NCBI GenBank assembly: GCA_964461135.1
Contig: CAYWTB010000028.1
Span: 1 to 49,784 of the forward strand
Reading direction: 5' to 3'
From: RQOF01 sp964461135
GTDB taxonomy: Bacteria > Calditrichota > Calditrichia > RBG-13-44-9
DNA length: 49,784 nt
Each line of letters starts with the position of its first letter. Position 1 is the first letter of the stretch. The position numbers were made by a program, and so were the translations under genes. The notes under the pieces were generated by a model. It saw only the letters and a program-made list of their open reading frames with translations. It made no database searches and was not told the DNA's origin. Below are positions 34,533 to 43,014 of this stretch, one piece after another.

Positions 34533-35786
34533 TCATTTTCGTCCATTTGCCAGGCGGGATGCTTCCGGCAATCTTCGCAGGGTGGCCATGGCCCATATTC
34601 CCAGCAGGGGACCGGGTACCAGTAAGGTAAATGCCCAGCCCCACCCCACTAATTCCACCATGGTTGGAATAATACGGATGGTAATCAGGGTGAGAAGAAA
34701 TCCCAGGCTGGTCTGCAGTGTAAGAGCAGTTCCCATATATTCGGGATCGGATAGTTCACTGATACAGGCGGAATACTGGGCTGAATCGGCTACAATGGCA
34801 AATCCCCAGATCAGGCATATCCCGGTCAGTAAAGCCGGAGCAGCTCCCAGCAAATGTCCCGCCACCATGGCACAGGAACCACTGATCACAAGCGATACGA
34901 TAGTGATAAGGGTTCGCCCCAGTCTGTCGGCCAGTTTACCGGCCAGCACACTTCCAACTCCTCCCACCGCAATCACAGCAAACGACCAGATGCCGCTCCA
35001 AATTACATCCACACCGCTTATTTCAAAACTGGCTGCCAGGAAAACCGGTATCCAGGCCCACATGGCATAAAGTTCCCACATATGGCCCAGATATCCGGCG
35101 TTGGCCAGAAATATATCCCGTTTTTTAAGAATCCTGGTAACATACCGCCAGTCAAAAGGAGGGCTTTTGGTTTTGAACGGGCCTTCCCTCACAAAAACAG
35201 CCGCTGCCAGTCCCCCCAGCATAGCAAAACCTCCTGCCAGATACAATACGGTTTGCCAGTGGTCCAGCCGGCCAAATATCCTGAGAATATGTGGAAAAGC
35301 GGAGCCGACCGTGAGTGCACCCACCAGAAGTCCGATACCCAGCCCCCTGTCTTTTTGTGTCCAGGTGGCCACTGTTTTCATTCCTACCGGATACACGCCG
35401 GCCAGACAAACACCGCTCATGAACCGTAAAAAAATAACCGGGAATACACCAGCCTGTGCCACGGGAGGAATCATGGCGGTCACTATTCCGGCTGTAGCGG
35501 AACTGGCAGCAATCAGCCAGCGCGAGGATATCCGGTCGGCCAGATTAAAAAATGCCGAGAGGAAGGATCCGGCTACAAATCCGATCTGAACCGACATGGT
35601 AAGCCAGGCCTGACCCGAATTGCTCAATTGCCAAATCTCTTTCAAAACAGGTACCACCGCGGATGCGGAAAACCACACACCCATGCCCATCATTTCAGCC
35701 AGGGACAGTAATAAAAGCATGCGGCGTTTTGTGGCAGAATTCGCGAGGTTTAACCGTACAATCGAATTTGCGGATACTTGTTTCAT
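34533..35786 (-). CDS. Major facilitator superfamily transporter
   Basis: A 417-residue, 12-helix transporter. The ATG at 35786 is chosen; an upstream GTG at 35834 would add 16 residues of unlikely text, and neither has a strong ribosome site. MFS hallmarks: the loop 2-3 region near FNLADRISSRWL, helix 4-5 glycines in RFMSGVCLAGVYPVGMKTVA, then GLLVGALTVGSAFPH, and in the second half AGKLADRLGRTLI (the repeat of the D-R-x-G-R motif). It is a secondary transporter of the inner membrane; the substrate is unknown. It stands alone, and its end lies next to repeat copy A-B at 34425-34500. Confidence 0.85.
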   Translation of the reverse strand: MKQVSANSIVRLNLANSATKRRMLLLLSLAEMMGMGVWFSASAVVPVLKEIWQLSNSGQAWLTMSVQIGFVAGSFLSAFFNLADRISSRWLIAASSATAGIVTAMIPPVAQAGVFPVIFLRFMSGVCLAGVYPVGMKTVATWTQKDRGLGIGLLVGALTVGSAFPHILRIFGRLDHWQTVLYLAGGFAMLGGLAAAVFVREGPFKTKSPPFDWRYVTRILKKRDIFLANAGYLGHMWELYAMWAWIPVFLAASFEISGVDVIWSGIWSFAVIAVGGVGSVLAGKLADRLGRTLITIVSLVISGSCAMVAGHLLGAAPALLTGICLIWGFAIVADSAQYSACISELSDPEYMGTALTLQTSLGFLLTLITIRIIPTMVELVGWGWAFTLLVPGPLLGIWAMATLRRLPEASRLANGRK

Positions 35787-36059
35787 ATTGACCCAACCGG
35801 ATGTGACTGTAGAATTAAACCATATACTATGCACCGGTATAATCAGTCTGGGGAATACATGTGAGTGGGTTCACTCCCCTGGCCCCGCAGAATCTATATA
35901 AGAGAAGATGGGTTCATTGCTTACGCTTTAATTGCGGTCTGAAATTTCCGGCACCGATGCTGTTTTCAATATACCTGTTTTATTCATTAATGCCACCGAT
36001 TTTTTGATGTAAATATGGAAAAATAAATCGTAAATCTTTCTGAAGGTTTATATGGGATC
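35787..36059. other. Intergenic stretch upstream of the MFS gene
   Basis: About 270 bp without a gene, between the MFS start and the repeat field. It is part of a longer non-coding gap (35787-36165) whose right end is taken up by the B-C repeat. No promoter was identified. Confidence 0.4.
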
Positions 36060-36164
36060 CTTTATGCCGCACCATAAATCGAGGACGGGCCGGTTTCAAA
36101 ATTTGCCTGGGGTTTTAATCCCTGGCAATTTAAATCTCCCAACTCTCCGGTGAATTTCTCTCCG
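36060..36164. repeat. Composite REP-like repeat, B-C copy abutting the transposase
   Basis: A degenerate unit B (CCGCACCATAAATCGAGG near 36067-36084) is followed by unit C: TTGCCTGGGG and its partner CCCTGGCAA (36103-36129), then TTTAAATCTCCC. Unit C closely matches the copy at 36811-36864 over about 60 nt (roughly 85 percent by eye). It ends 2 nt from the stop of the transposase gene. Confidence 0.7.
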
Positions 36165-36165
36165 A

Positions 36166-36600
36166 TTATGACACCGATTTTTTCAAAAATCTCTGATATT
36201 CCCGATAGAAAGATTTTTTCCGGTGATGGTTTTCCTGGTTTTTTATATAATCCCTCACCCGCCGGACCATAAAATGACTAACGGATATGGCTATATATTC
36301 TCTTTGCCACTCAAATCTATCTCTCAATAATTGCTTCCGGTTTATCCAGTAAGATGACTCTCTTTTCAGTAACTTTACAATTTGAGAGATATTTGGGTTA
36401 GGTTTCAGACTAATCAAGGCATGAATATGATCTTCGATTCCATTAATCTTATGCAGATGAATCCCTGCGGAAAGGGCTTTTCTGTGCATATGGGGAAATA
36501 ATTTCATTCGGATCTCTTTTAATAAAACCGGTCGGCGATTTTTGGTGGACCAGATCAGATGAACCCAGCTATTAATATATGGTATCTCCTCTCCTCCCAT
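36166..36600 (-). CDS. IS200/IS605-type HUH tyrosine transposase (TnpA-like)
   Basis: A 144-residue single-strand transposase of the IS200 TnpA type. Family blocks: SWVHLIWSTKNRRPVL, INGIEDHIHALISLKPN with the HUH motif His58-Ile-His60, RFEWQREYIAISVSHFMV, and VRDYIKNQENHH with the catalytic Tyr118 and metal-aiding Gln122. Both active-site parts are intact. Such enzymes cut and rejoin hairpin-bearing single-stranded ends at replication forks. No TnpB follows. The gene is bracketed by hairpin repeats on both sides (36060-36164 and 36612-36700), the pattern expected if it recognises and moves them. It has no obvious ribosome site before the ATG, so a start a few codons later is possible. Confidence 0.85.
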   Translation of the reverse strand: MGGEEIPYINSWVHLIWSTKNRRPVLLKEIRMKLFPHMHRKALSAGIHLHKINGIEDHIHALISLKPNPNISQIVKLLKRESSYWINRKQLLRDRFEWQREYIAISVSHFMVRRVRDYIKNQENHHRKKSFYREYQRFLKKSVS

Positions 36601-36611
36601 TTTTTTATCAG

Positions 36612-36700
36612 AATATCCGGGGATAAATCCCCTGGTTTTATGGATATCTTATTGACCCCGCGATAAATCGCGGAGCTATTTTATTTATAAATTTCCGATG
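36612..36700. repeat. Composite REP-like repeat, A-B copy upstream of the transposase
   Basis: Unit A: CCGGGGATAAATCCCCTGG (36617-36635) then TTTTATGG. Unit B: ACCCCGCGATAAATCGCGG (36655-36673) then AGCTATTTTATTTATAAATTTC. The CCGCGATAAATCGCGG core is a perfect palindrome. The same unit order and tail are found at 34425-34500. Confidence 0.75.
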
Positions 36701-36810
36701 TTGGCCCAATTTATTCAATTCAAGGCACTGTTTCAATCGATATCCTGCTCGATGATAAAAATCTTTCGGACTGGATGGTTTGCCTTTTTACTTATCTTAA
36801 AAGATATAAT

Positions 36811-36945
36811 CGGGTTTCAAAAATTGCCGGGGGTTTTAACCCCTGGCAATTTAAATCTCCCGATTCTCCGATGGATAAATCCCCGTATTATTTGTGAATC
36901 CTCTTTTACTCCGGGATAAATTACAGGGATCATTATTGATAATTC
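36811..36945. repeat. Composite REP-like repeat, C-A-B copy
   Basis: Unit C forms a near-perfect 15-bp stem, AAATTGCCGGGGGTT with AACCCCTGGCAATTT, and is followed by TAAATCTCCCGATTCTCC. A unit A relic (GGATAAATCCCCG near 36873-36885) and a unit B relic (CTCCGGGATAAATTACAGGG near 36911-36930) follow. It ends about 85 bp before the start of the molybdopterin protein. Confidence 0.7.
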
Positions 36946-37028
36946 CGGAAGGGATAGATCGATCGACCGCTTAAATATTTGAAATATTCAGAACTCGTAT
37001 TATATTAAGAAAAGGCTGGAGGCACACG

Positions 37029-38633
37029 ATGAAAAGAAGTTCTCTGGCAGCCGCTTTTCTTTTTGGTTTTTTTATAACCATTCCGGTTATGGTTCTTACC
37101 TATTTTGTCAATCAGGGTGCAAACCTGCCCTTCCCGGTATACGATCTGTTTGACTTCCTGGCCAGGGTTCTTCCCGGTTCGGTGGTTACTTTCGGAATAC
37201 ATCTGATTGAAAGCATCGCTGATTTTACTCAACCCGGCCAGATATCCCGCAATGCCAAACTGGCTGAACATTTTATTGCCCTGGCACAGTTTGCGCTAAT
37301 GGGAGGGCTGTGGGCGATGGTATTAACCTTCCTGGGGCGATGGCTGACGGAAAGGTATCTGATCCTGAGTGGTATTGGATCTGGGATAATATTAGGAATT
37401 ATTTTTATCCTGATCAGCCGGATTCTCGGCTCATCCACTTCCGGACCGATTCCCGCTTTCCCCTGGCTCCTCTTTATCTTTGCCACCTGGGGAGGAAGCA
37501 TAAGTGGATTAATCTCTTCATTGCAGGACATAAAAGATGAAGAAGGGGCGTCGCGCCGTTCTTTTATTTACCTGGCCGGCACAGCTGTTCTAGCGGTTAT
37601 TACCGGTGTGCCCGGTATTCTTTTCAATCTGACCCGGGGAGGAAGTATGGCGGAAAGTGAAGCGGGGTCTGCCCTCTTCCATCCTGAAGTTACCTCCGGT
37701 CCCGCCGCATCTCCTTCTGCACTGGTATTAGATAACCGCATTGAACCGGCACCCGGTATGCGTTCCGAAATCACCTCCAATGCGGATTTTTATCGCGTGG
37801 ATATTAATTCCGTGCCCCCCCGAATTGATGCACAACAGTGGCGTTTGAAGGTAGGAGGCAAAGTGCAGCATCCCCGGGAATTTACCTTGCAGGATTTAAA
37901 ATCGTTCCCGGCCATTTCTCAATATATTACCCTCCGATGCATCTCCAATCCGGTAGGTGGCTCTCTGATAAGCACCGCCCTTTACACCGGGGTGCCGCTG
38001 AAGTCAGTTATGGATGCGGTGGGACTTCTGCCGGAGGCTCGCCAGGTCCATATTCAATCGCAGGACGGTTTTTATGAAAGCGTAGTTATGAGCGATCTGC
38101 AGGACGAGCGCACATTGCTGGTCTATGAAATGAATCAGCAGCCACTGCCGGCAGCCCATGGTTTCCCCTTGCGGCTTTATATTCCCAACCGATACGGAAT
38201 GAAACAGCCCAAGTGGATTATCAGCCTGGAAGCTATCGATCATGAGGGCTCCGGTTTCTGGGTAGACCGGGATTGGAGCAGGGAAGCCCTGGTTTATACC
38301 ACCTCAGTGGTGGATAATGTAGCCGTGAATCAGCCCGCTGCCGGCAAAACCCTGCCGGCGGGAGGAATTGCCTGGGCCGGAGATCAAGGTATCGGCCGGG
38401 TGGAAGTACGCGTTGATAATGGACCCTGGCAGCAGGCAGAATTGCGGAAACCCCCTCTCAGTCCGCTCACCTGGATCCAGTGGCGGGCCATGATCAGTAC
38501 CGGCCAGGGAAAACATACCATCCAGGTAAGAGCCTATGATCTTAAAGGAAAGCCTCAGACCATCAGAAAGAAAGACACCGGCAGGCTTGATGCAGAGACG
38601 GGTTTGGATGAACTGAACTTCACCGTGACATAA
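37029..38633 (+). CDS. Membrane-fused sulfite oxidase-like molybdopterin protein
   Basis: A 534-residue fusion. Residues 1-200 hold five hydrophobic segments (about 6-28, 82-103, 111-131, 143-165, 178-200); SRRSFIYLAG before the last one resembles a twin-arginine motif. From about 240 onward the protein is a sulfite-oxidase-like molybdopterin domain: NADFYRVDINSVPPRIDAQQ, FTLQDLKSFPAISQYITLRC with molybdenum-ligand Cys304, PLPAAHGFPLRLYIPNRYGM, and a C-terminal Ig-like dimerisation domain (GRVEVRVDNGPWQQA). No heme domain is present. The catalytic part should face the periplasm. The substrate is unknown: an oxidised sulfur or protein methionine sulfoxide role (MsrP-like) is possible. AGGAGGC lies 5-7 nt before the ATG. 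It stands alone. Confidence 0.85.
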   Translation: MKRSSLAAAFLFGFFITIPVMVLTYFVNQGANLPFPVYDLFDFLARVLPGSVVTFGIHLIESIADFTQPGQISRNAKLAEHFIALAQFALMGGLWAMVLTFLGRWLTERYLILSGIGSGIILGIIFILISRILGSSTSGPIPAFPWLLFIFATWGGSISGLISSLQDIKDEEGASRRSFIYLAGTAVLAVITGVPGILFNLTRGGSMAESEAGSALFHPEVTSGPAASPSALVLDNRIEPAPGMRSEITSNADFYRVDINSVPPRIDAQQWRLKVGGKVQHPREFTLQDLKSFPAISQYITLRCISNPVGGSLISTALYTGVPLKSVMDAVGLLPEARQVHIQSQDGFYESVVMSDLQDERTLLVYEMNQQPLPAAHGFPLRLYIPNRYGMKQPKWIISLEAIDHEGSGFWVDRDWSREALVYTTSVVDNVAVNQPAAGKTLPAGGIAWAGDQGIGRVEVRVDNGPWQQAELRKPPLSPLTWIQWRAMISTGQGKHTIQVRAYDLKGKPQTIRKKDTGRLDAETGLDELNFTVT

Positions 38634-38724
38634 CTTCTTTCGCAGCTGGCGGAAGACTTTTTTTTACCGGATTATCTTTAAATAGCAACCAAACCGGACA
38701 AACCGAAAGAGAAAACCGGCTAAT

Positions 38725-38753
38725 AAAAAGCGCTGTGTACGACAGTGCTTTTT
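38725..38753. terminator. Bidirectional intrinsic terminator between converging genes
   Basis: AAAAAGCGCTGT and ACAGTGCTTTTT form a 12-bp stem with a single G-T wobble around the loop GTACG. The A-run before and T-run after make it work in both directions. It lies between the molybdopterin gene (plus) and the DUF5916 gene (minus), which converge here. Confidence 0.85.
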
Positions 38754-38776
38754 GTCTATAGTTAAACCTCTTCCGC

Positions 38777-40390
38777 TCAGAGCTGGAAAAGGTAGGAGAA
38801 TTTAACCTGGAAGATTTTATAAGAAGAACCGAAGGAGGGGGTGACTTCCACACCCTGCCGGTCATTAAGGGGGTTGGAGTCAAATCGCTCGGTGTACGCA
38901 ACATACAGGAAACTTCCGGGCCGGAAATTATAGGCGATCAGGTAATAGGTATCCAGACAGTTTTCCATGCCTTTATACTGTAAAATCAGCCGGGCATTCA
39001 GATTTCTGGTGAAATTATAATAGAGTTTTGACTGCCAGACCTGATAATACTTATTTGCCAGCTGGCCGGTATCATCATCAATCAGTTTAACCAGGCAGCG
39101 GTTCTGGTTCAGTTCTATCGAGAACCTGTTGCTGGGCTGAAGCCGTACAGACGTATAACAACTCCAGCTGTATCCGGTGCGATATTTATCCTGGGAGTGA
39201 TTAATATTGAAATAAATTTTAGAATTATGGTCATTTTCCATCCAGATCCAGTAACTCAGACTGGGATAAATGACTTCATCAACCCGGTCGGAATATTTAC
39301 CGTCACCGCGTCCTGCTCCAAACATCCAGTAGTTTATGGTTTGAGCCCAGAAATTATAATTCCAGTTATAGGAAAAAGTTTTGTTATCAAAAAACGGCTT
39401 ATTTTGAAAATTTTCACCGGATAAATTAATGTTGTTTCACATTTTACGAATGCCCATTTTTTAAAAGCGGGGTGCAATCTGCACCCAGGTTCCGGAGCTG
39501 CGGAAATTATTGTAATCATAAAATCCCAGATCATTACCCATAAAATGGGTGGCTTGTTCCTGATAAAAGGTTGAAAATTTGAAAAAATCACTGTAAGGGG
39601 AAAAATAGATATTCAGAGAATGATTATAATTCTGATGCTCCCGGGTAAAAGATTTAACACTCTCGAAGGAAAGACTGTAATTGTTTTTAAACTTCAGACG
39701 GCCATCCAGTCCGATAATCCGGTTATATTCCGGCGCATACTCCTTGCTCATGGCAATGATACCCAGCTGGGAATTATTAGAGAAATCATGGCTCATTCGC
39801 AATACATTATAGTAGGCCAGGCTTCTGGTTCCTGCCGGAAGATCATCGTCATCTATCTTGCTCTGTATTCCGACATCATTATCGTTAAGTGCCTGAATTA
39901 AACCGACTACCCGGCTTCCCAGTTTCCCGGTGGTTTTCAGGCCATAAACCGGTTCATTAATTCGCCGGGAATAGAAAAGTGCCATCCGGTATTCGCCATC
40001 GAACATTGAATTTCCGGCAGTATTAAAGATGGACGCACCCTCCAGAAAGAAGGGTCGTTTTTCGCGAAGTATAAATGGATAGCGACTGAGATTAATCTGG
40101 TCCTCATCAGCATCTATCTAGGCGTAATCCGGATTTACCGTCAAAACGGTGGTAAGATTACTGGTTACACCATAGCGTACATCCACACCGGTACTAACGT
40201 TTTTATTATCGCCGGAAAATGGGGTCGGACGATCCTGGCGGTAACCGGAAGAAAGATAAGGCAGCACTTTAAGATTCATTCCCGGTTCGATACCATCCAG
40301 GGCGTCACCCGCAACCAGTAGGCGGTCAGCAGAAAGACAAGATGAAAAATGAAGGATAAAAGATAAAAGAACCCAGTATTCCCGACTCAT
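38777..40390 (-). pseudogene. DUF5916-type outer-membrane barrel, broken by three nonsense codons
   Basis: A 538-codon frame without any frameshift, interrupted by TAG (40118-40120), TAA (39461-39463) and TGA (39437-39439). It resembles the C-terminal barrel of DUF5916 proteins: GVDVRYGVTSNLTTVLTVNP-DYA-stop-IDADEDQINLSRYPF, LREKRPFFLEGASIFNTAGN, LFYSRRINEPVYGLK, later FGAGRGDGKY and a final aromatic-hydrophobic end (FSYLFQL). The usual N-terminal CBM9-like domain (about 200 residues) is absent; a signal peptide (MSREYWVLLSFILHFSSCLS) leads straight into the barrel. AGGAGG lies before the ATG. The first stop probably replaces Gln in the conserved DYAQIDAD text. It would have been an outer-membrane protein of unknown function. 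It is dead or a sequencing casualty. Confidence 0.8.
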
Positions 40391-40395
40391 GTTTA

Positions 40396-40401
40396 CCTCC
40401 T
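40396..40401 (-). promoter_or_regulatory. Shine-Dalgarno of the broken DUF5916 gene
   Basis: AGGAGG on the minus strand, 5 nt before the ATG at 40390. Its perfection shows that the 5-prime end of this gene, with signal peptide fused straight to the barrel, is a genuine gene start and not a random open frame. Confidence 0.75.
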
Positions 40402-40579
40402 GTTGACTTGCCGGACTAGATCTTCCGTGATTTAATCAATAAAGAATATCCAGTATTAAGACTTCCTGAATAGCTTTTTAAAGCTAATAGCAAGGACTCG
40501 TAATATTTTTAACATGCTGTTGTGATCTTTCCATTTATCCCCTACATTCCTGAAAAAATGATATATAAGGACGGTCATT

Positions 40580-42370
40580 ATGGAGAAAAGCGTCGTTCAC
40601 CTGTTGCTTAACAGTATTCAAAATTATCCGGATAAGGATGTTTTCCGGTACAAGAAAGAGGGTCGTTACCAGGGTATGACCTATCGCGAATTCGGAGAGA
40701 AAATCGAGATCTTAACGCATGCATTGAAGGTGGCGAACCTGGGATCCGGAGACCGTATCGCCATTCTTTCCTATAACCGTCCCGAATGGCCCCTGTGTGA
40801 TTTTGCAATTTTTTCTCTGCGCGGGATATCCGTTCCCATCTATCATACTCTGCCGCCTGATCAGATTCGGTATATTCTGAAAGACGCCGGTGCACATGCC
40901 ATATTTGTGGAAGACCAGCTTCAATATGATAAAATCAGGCAGATCCGATCGGACTGTCCCGACCTGCAGTATGTCTTCCCCATGACCGGCATCAGCACCC
41001 AAACAGAGGAAATGCTTTCCTGGGAACAATTACTGGCCCTGGGTGAGGAAAGCCGCCAGAACACTCCGGAATTTTACCGTGGAAGTATTGATAAAATTAA
41101 ATCCACTGAAACCTGCAGCATTGTTTATACCTCTGGGACCACCGGAAACCCCAAGGGGGTAATGCTGCACCACAGAGGTTTCGTCCTGGACATCATTAAC
41201 AGTGAAAGCGTTTTCGGAATTCTCCCTGAGGATATTTTCCTTTCATTTCTGCCTCTGAGCCATTTGTACGAACGGCTGGGAGGCCACTGGTGCCCCCTGT
41301 ACCGCGGTGCTACCATCGGGTATGCCGGGGATATTACCACGGTAATAGATGACATCCAGCAAGTCCGTCCTACCGTGATGGTGAGCGTACCGCGTCTGTA
41401 TGAAAAAATAAACAGTGTGGTTATGGATCAGGTGGAAAGTGGGTCCACCCTCAAGAAGAAAATATTTTACTGGGCGCTGAAAAACGGGCAACAATACCAG
41501 CAGCGTAAAAGGAATGAAACATTAAACGGCTGGATAACCGCAAAAAACAAGCTAGCAGAAAAACTAGTCTTCAGTAAAATAAAACAAAAACTGGGCGGCC
41601 GTTTTCGCTTTCCCATTTCCGGCGGTGCCCCCCTCTCCACCGAAACACTCAAATTTTTTGAAGCCATGGGATTATATATCATCGAAGGCTATGGTATGAC
41701 GGAAACCCACCTGATTATCACTCTAACCCCTCCCGGGTCCACCAAATACGGATCATGCGGCAAACCTATTCCCGATGTGGAGGTTAAGATTACAGAAGAC
41801 GGAGAGATTCTGGTGCGGGGCGAAACCATTATGGCCGGGTACTACAAAGATCCCGGGCAGACGGCTGAGATAATTGATCCGGACGGCTGGTTACACACGG
41901 GAGACGTGGGATATCTGGATGAAGACAACTTCCTCTATATTACCGATCGCAAGAAAAACATCATAGTAACTGCCGGGGGCAAAAACGTTGCGCCGGCTCC
42001 CATCGAAAATTCTCTGAAGTTGAGCAAGTATATCGATGATGCCTGCGTAATCGGTGACCGGCGCAAATTCATCAGTGTTATCATTATTCCCAATTATGAA
42101 ACTATGATGCGCTGGGCGACGGATAACAATATTTCATATTCTGGCCAGGAAGAACTGGTAAAACACCCCGAAGTGGGAAGAATGATGATGGAGGAGATTG
42201 AGCGGCTGCAGGCTGAGGCGGCCCGCTACGAGAAGATAAAAAAGGTCATCCTGCTGGCAGAACCGCTAACGGTGGAAAACGGCGAAATTACGCCCAGTCT
42301 TAAGATCCGGCGGAATGTTCTGGAGGAAAAATTCAGGAAAGATATTGACCAGCTTTATGATGAGGAATAA
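40580..42370 (+). CDS. Long-chain acyl-CoA synthetase (AMP-binding, FadD type)
   Basis: A 596-residue adenylate-forming enzyme that activates fatty acids to acyl-CoA through an acyl-AMP. The ATP loop is YTSGTTGNPKGVM. The second motif YGMTETHLIITLTPPG follows the linker; WLHTGDVGYLDEDNFLYITD carries the ATP-binding Asp and hinge; ITDRKKNIIVTAGGKNVAPA leads to the C-terminal domain. Length and architecture fit bacterial long-chain synthetases of the 600-residue class. No signal peptide; peripheral on the inner membrane. AAGGA sits 8 nt before the ATG. It diverges from the broken DUF5916 gene and has no operon partner. Routine fatty-acid turnover is the likely role. Confidence 0.92.
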   Translation: MEKSVVHLLLNSIQNYPDKDVFRYKKEGRYQGMTYREFGEKIEILTHALKVANLGSGDRIAILSYNRPEWPLCDFAIFSLRGISVPIYHTLPPDQIRYILKDAGAHAIFVEDQLQYDKIRQIRSDCPDLQYVFPMTGISTQTEEMLSWEQLLALGEESRQNTPEFYRGSIDKIKSTETCSIVYTSGTTGNPKGVMLHHRGFVLDIINSESVFGILPEDIFLSFLPLSHLYERLGGHWCPLYRGATIGYAGDITTVIDDIQQVRPTVMVSVPRLYEKINSVVMDQVESGSTLKKKIFYWALKNGQQYQQRKRNETLNGWITAKNKLAEKLVFSKIKQKLGGRFRFPISGGAPLSTETLKFFEAMGLYIIEGYGMTETHLIITLTPPGSTKYGSCGKPIPDVEVKITEDGEILVRGETIMAGYYKDPGQTAEIIDPDGWLHTGDVGYLDEDNFLYITDRKKNIIVTAGGKNVAPAPIENSLKLSKYIDDACVIGDRRKFISVIIIPNYETMMRWATDNNISYSGQEELVKHPEVGRMMMEEIERLQAEAARYEKIKKVILLAEPLTVENGEITPSLKIRRNVLEEKFRKDIDQLYDEE

Positions 42371-42628
42371 GTGAACGGATACCGGCAGTTGTCCCCAACT
42401 TTTAAGCAAAGAACAGGGCATATTAGGTAAAATCAGGTTCCAGGTGTCAGGTTTTAGCTGAAAATAGAAGAGAAATACGTACACGGTTAAAGTTGCAAGG
42501 ATGCAAAGTGCATGGTGTGAAAACACCGGTCAGCATTCGGTTTTCTTTCTGATTCCTGGTATCTGGCGCCCGGTTCCTGAATTCTGTCTTTCTGCCATGC
42601 TTTAGCGCCATCCACTATGCATAGTGCT

Positions 42629-42838
42629 TTACACCCGCCTCCTGCTATATTTCTTGCCAGACGGTGGCCGATAATTTTTCATCATGCCACTGACTGCCTT
42701 ATTAACAATTTTCTCGACCTGCTCAGAGCGGGGAATTTCCGGCAAAGCTCCCCGGGCAACTCCCCTCCACACCTTCTCTCTTGTTGATGCATCCACAAAA
42801 TCCACGATGAGGGTACTGTTCAAAACCCACTCGAACCG
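42629..42838 (-). pseudogene. DUF4136 lipoprotein, C-terminal fragment
   Basis: An open stretch of 69 codons, RFEWVLNSTLIVDFVDASTR then EKVWRGVARGALPEIPRSEQ then IVNKAVSGMMKNYRPPSGKK. It has the closing pattern of DUF4136 lipoproteins: a strand TLIVDFVDA, the VWRGVA motif, and a terminal helix ending KNYRPP. Only about the last third of the family remains. A TGA precedes RFEW, and further stops lie upstream in this frame, so there is no start or signal peptide; a TTG at 42823 is the only in-frame start. The gene is a remnant, probably of an outer-membrane or periplasmic lipoprotein. Confidence 0.6.
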
Positions 42839-43014
42839 TCATCTTTTTCTATGGAAGATCCGATTTTACAGAGGGATCCGCCAATGCCCCAGGTACTTAT
42901 CCCCCCGAAATTGACACCCGGAATGTCTCAAAATTCTCATCTGTCCGGTGCAGAGGTTTTACCTTAAAGACTCAACATTAAAATTACAAACAATGCCCAG
43001 TATCTAAACCGGCT

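Noticed and set aside
34425..36945. CRISPR array
   Set aside because: The repeats are hairpin units of different types at irregular distances, without regular spacers of equal length, and no cas gene is present.
14142..40390. Alternative genetic code (TGA or TAG as sense), suggested by in-frame stops in several otherwise intact genes
   Set aside because: All three stop codons end intact, well-delimited genes here (for example TAG ends the 2Fe-2S subunit and S41 protease genes, TGA ends the TauE-type gene and the large surface protein, TAA ends glgX), and the offending stops include TAG, TGA and TAA.
42371..42628. Small repeat-like words (CAGGTTCCAGGTGTCAGG, CACTATGCATAGTG) after the acyl-CoA ligase gene
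   Set aside because: The 14-bp palindrome and the CAGG words are too short to set apart from chance, and no second full copy was found in the window.
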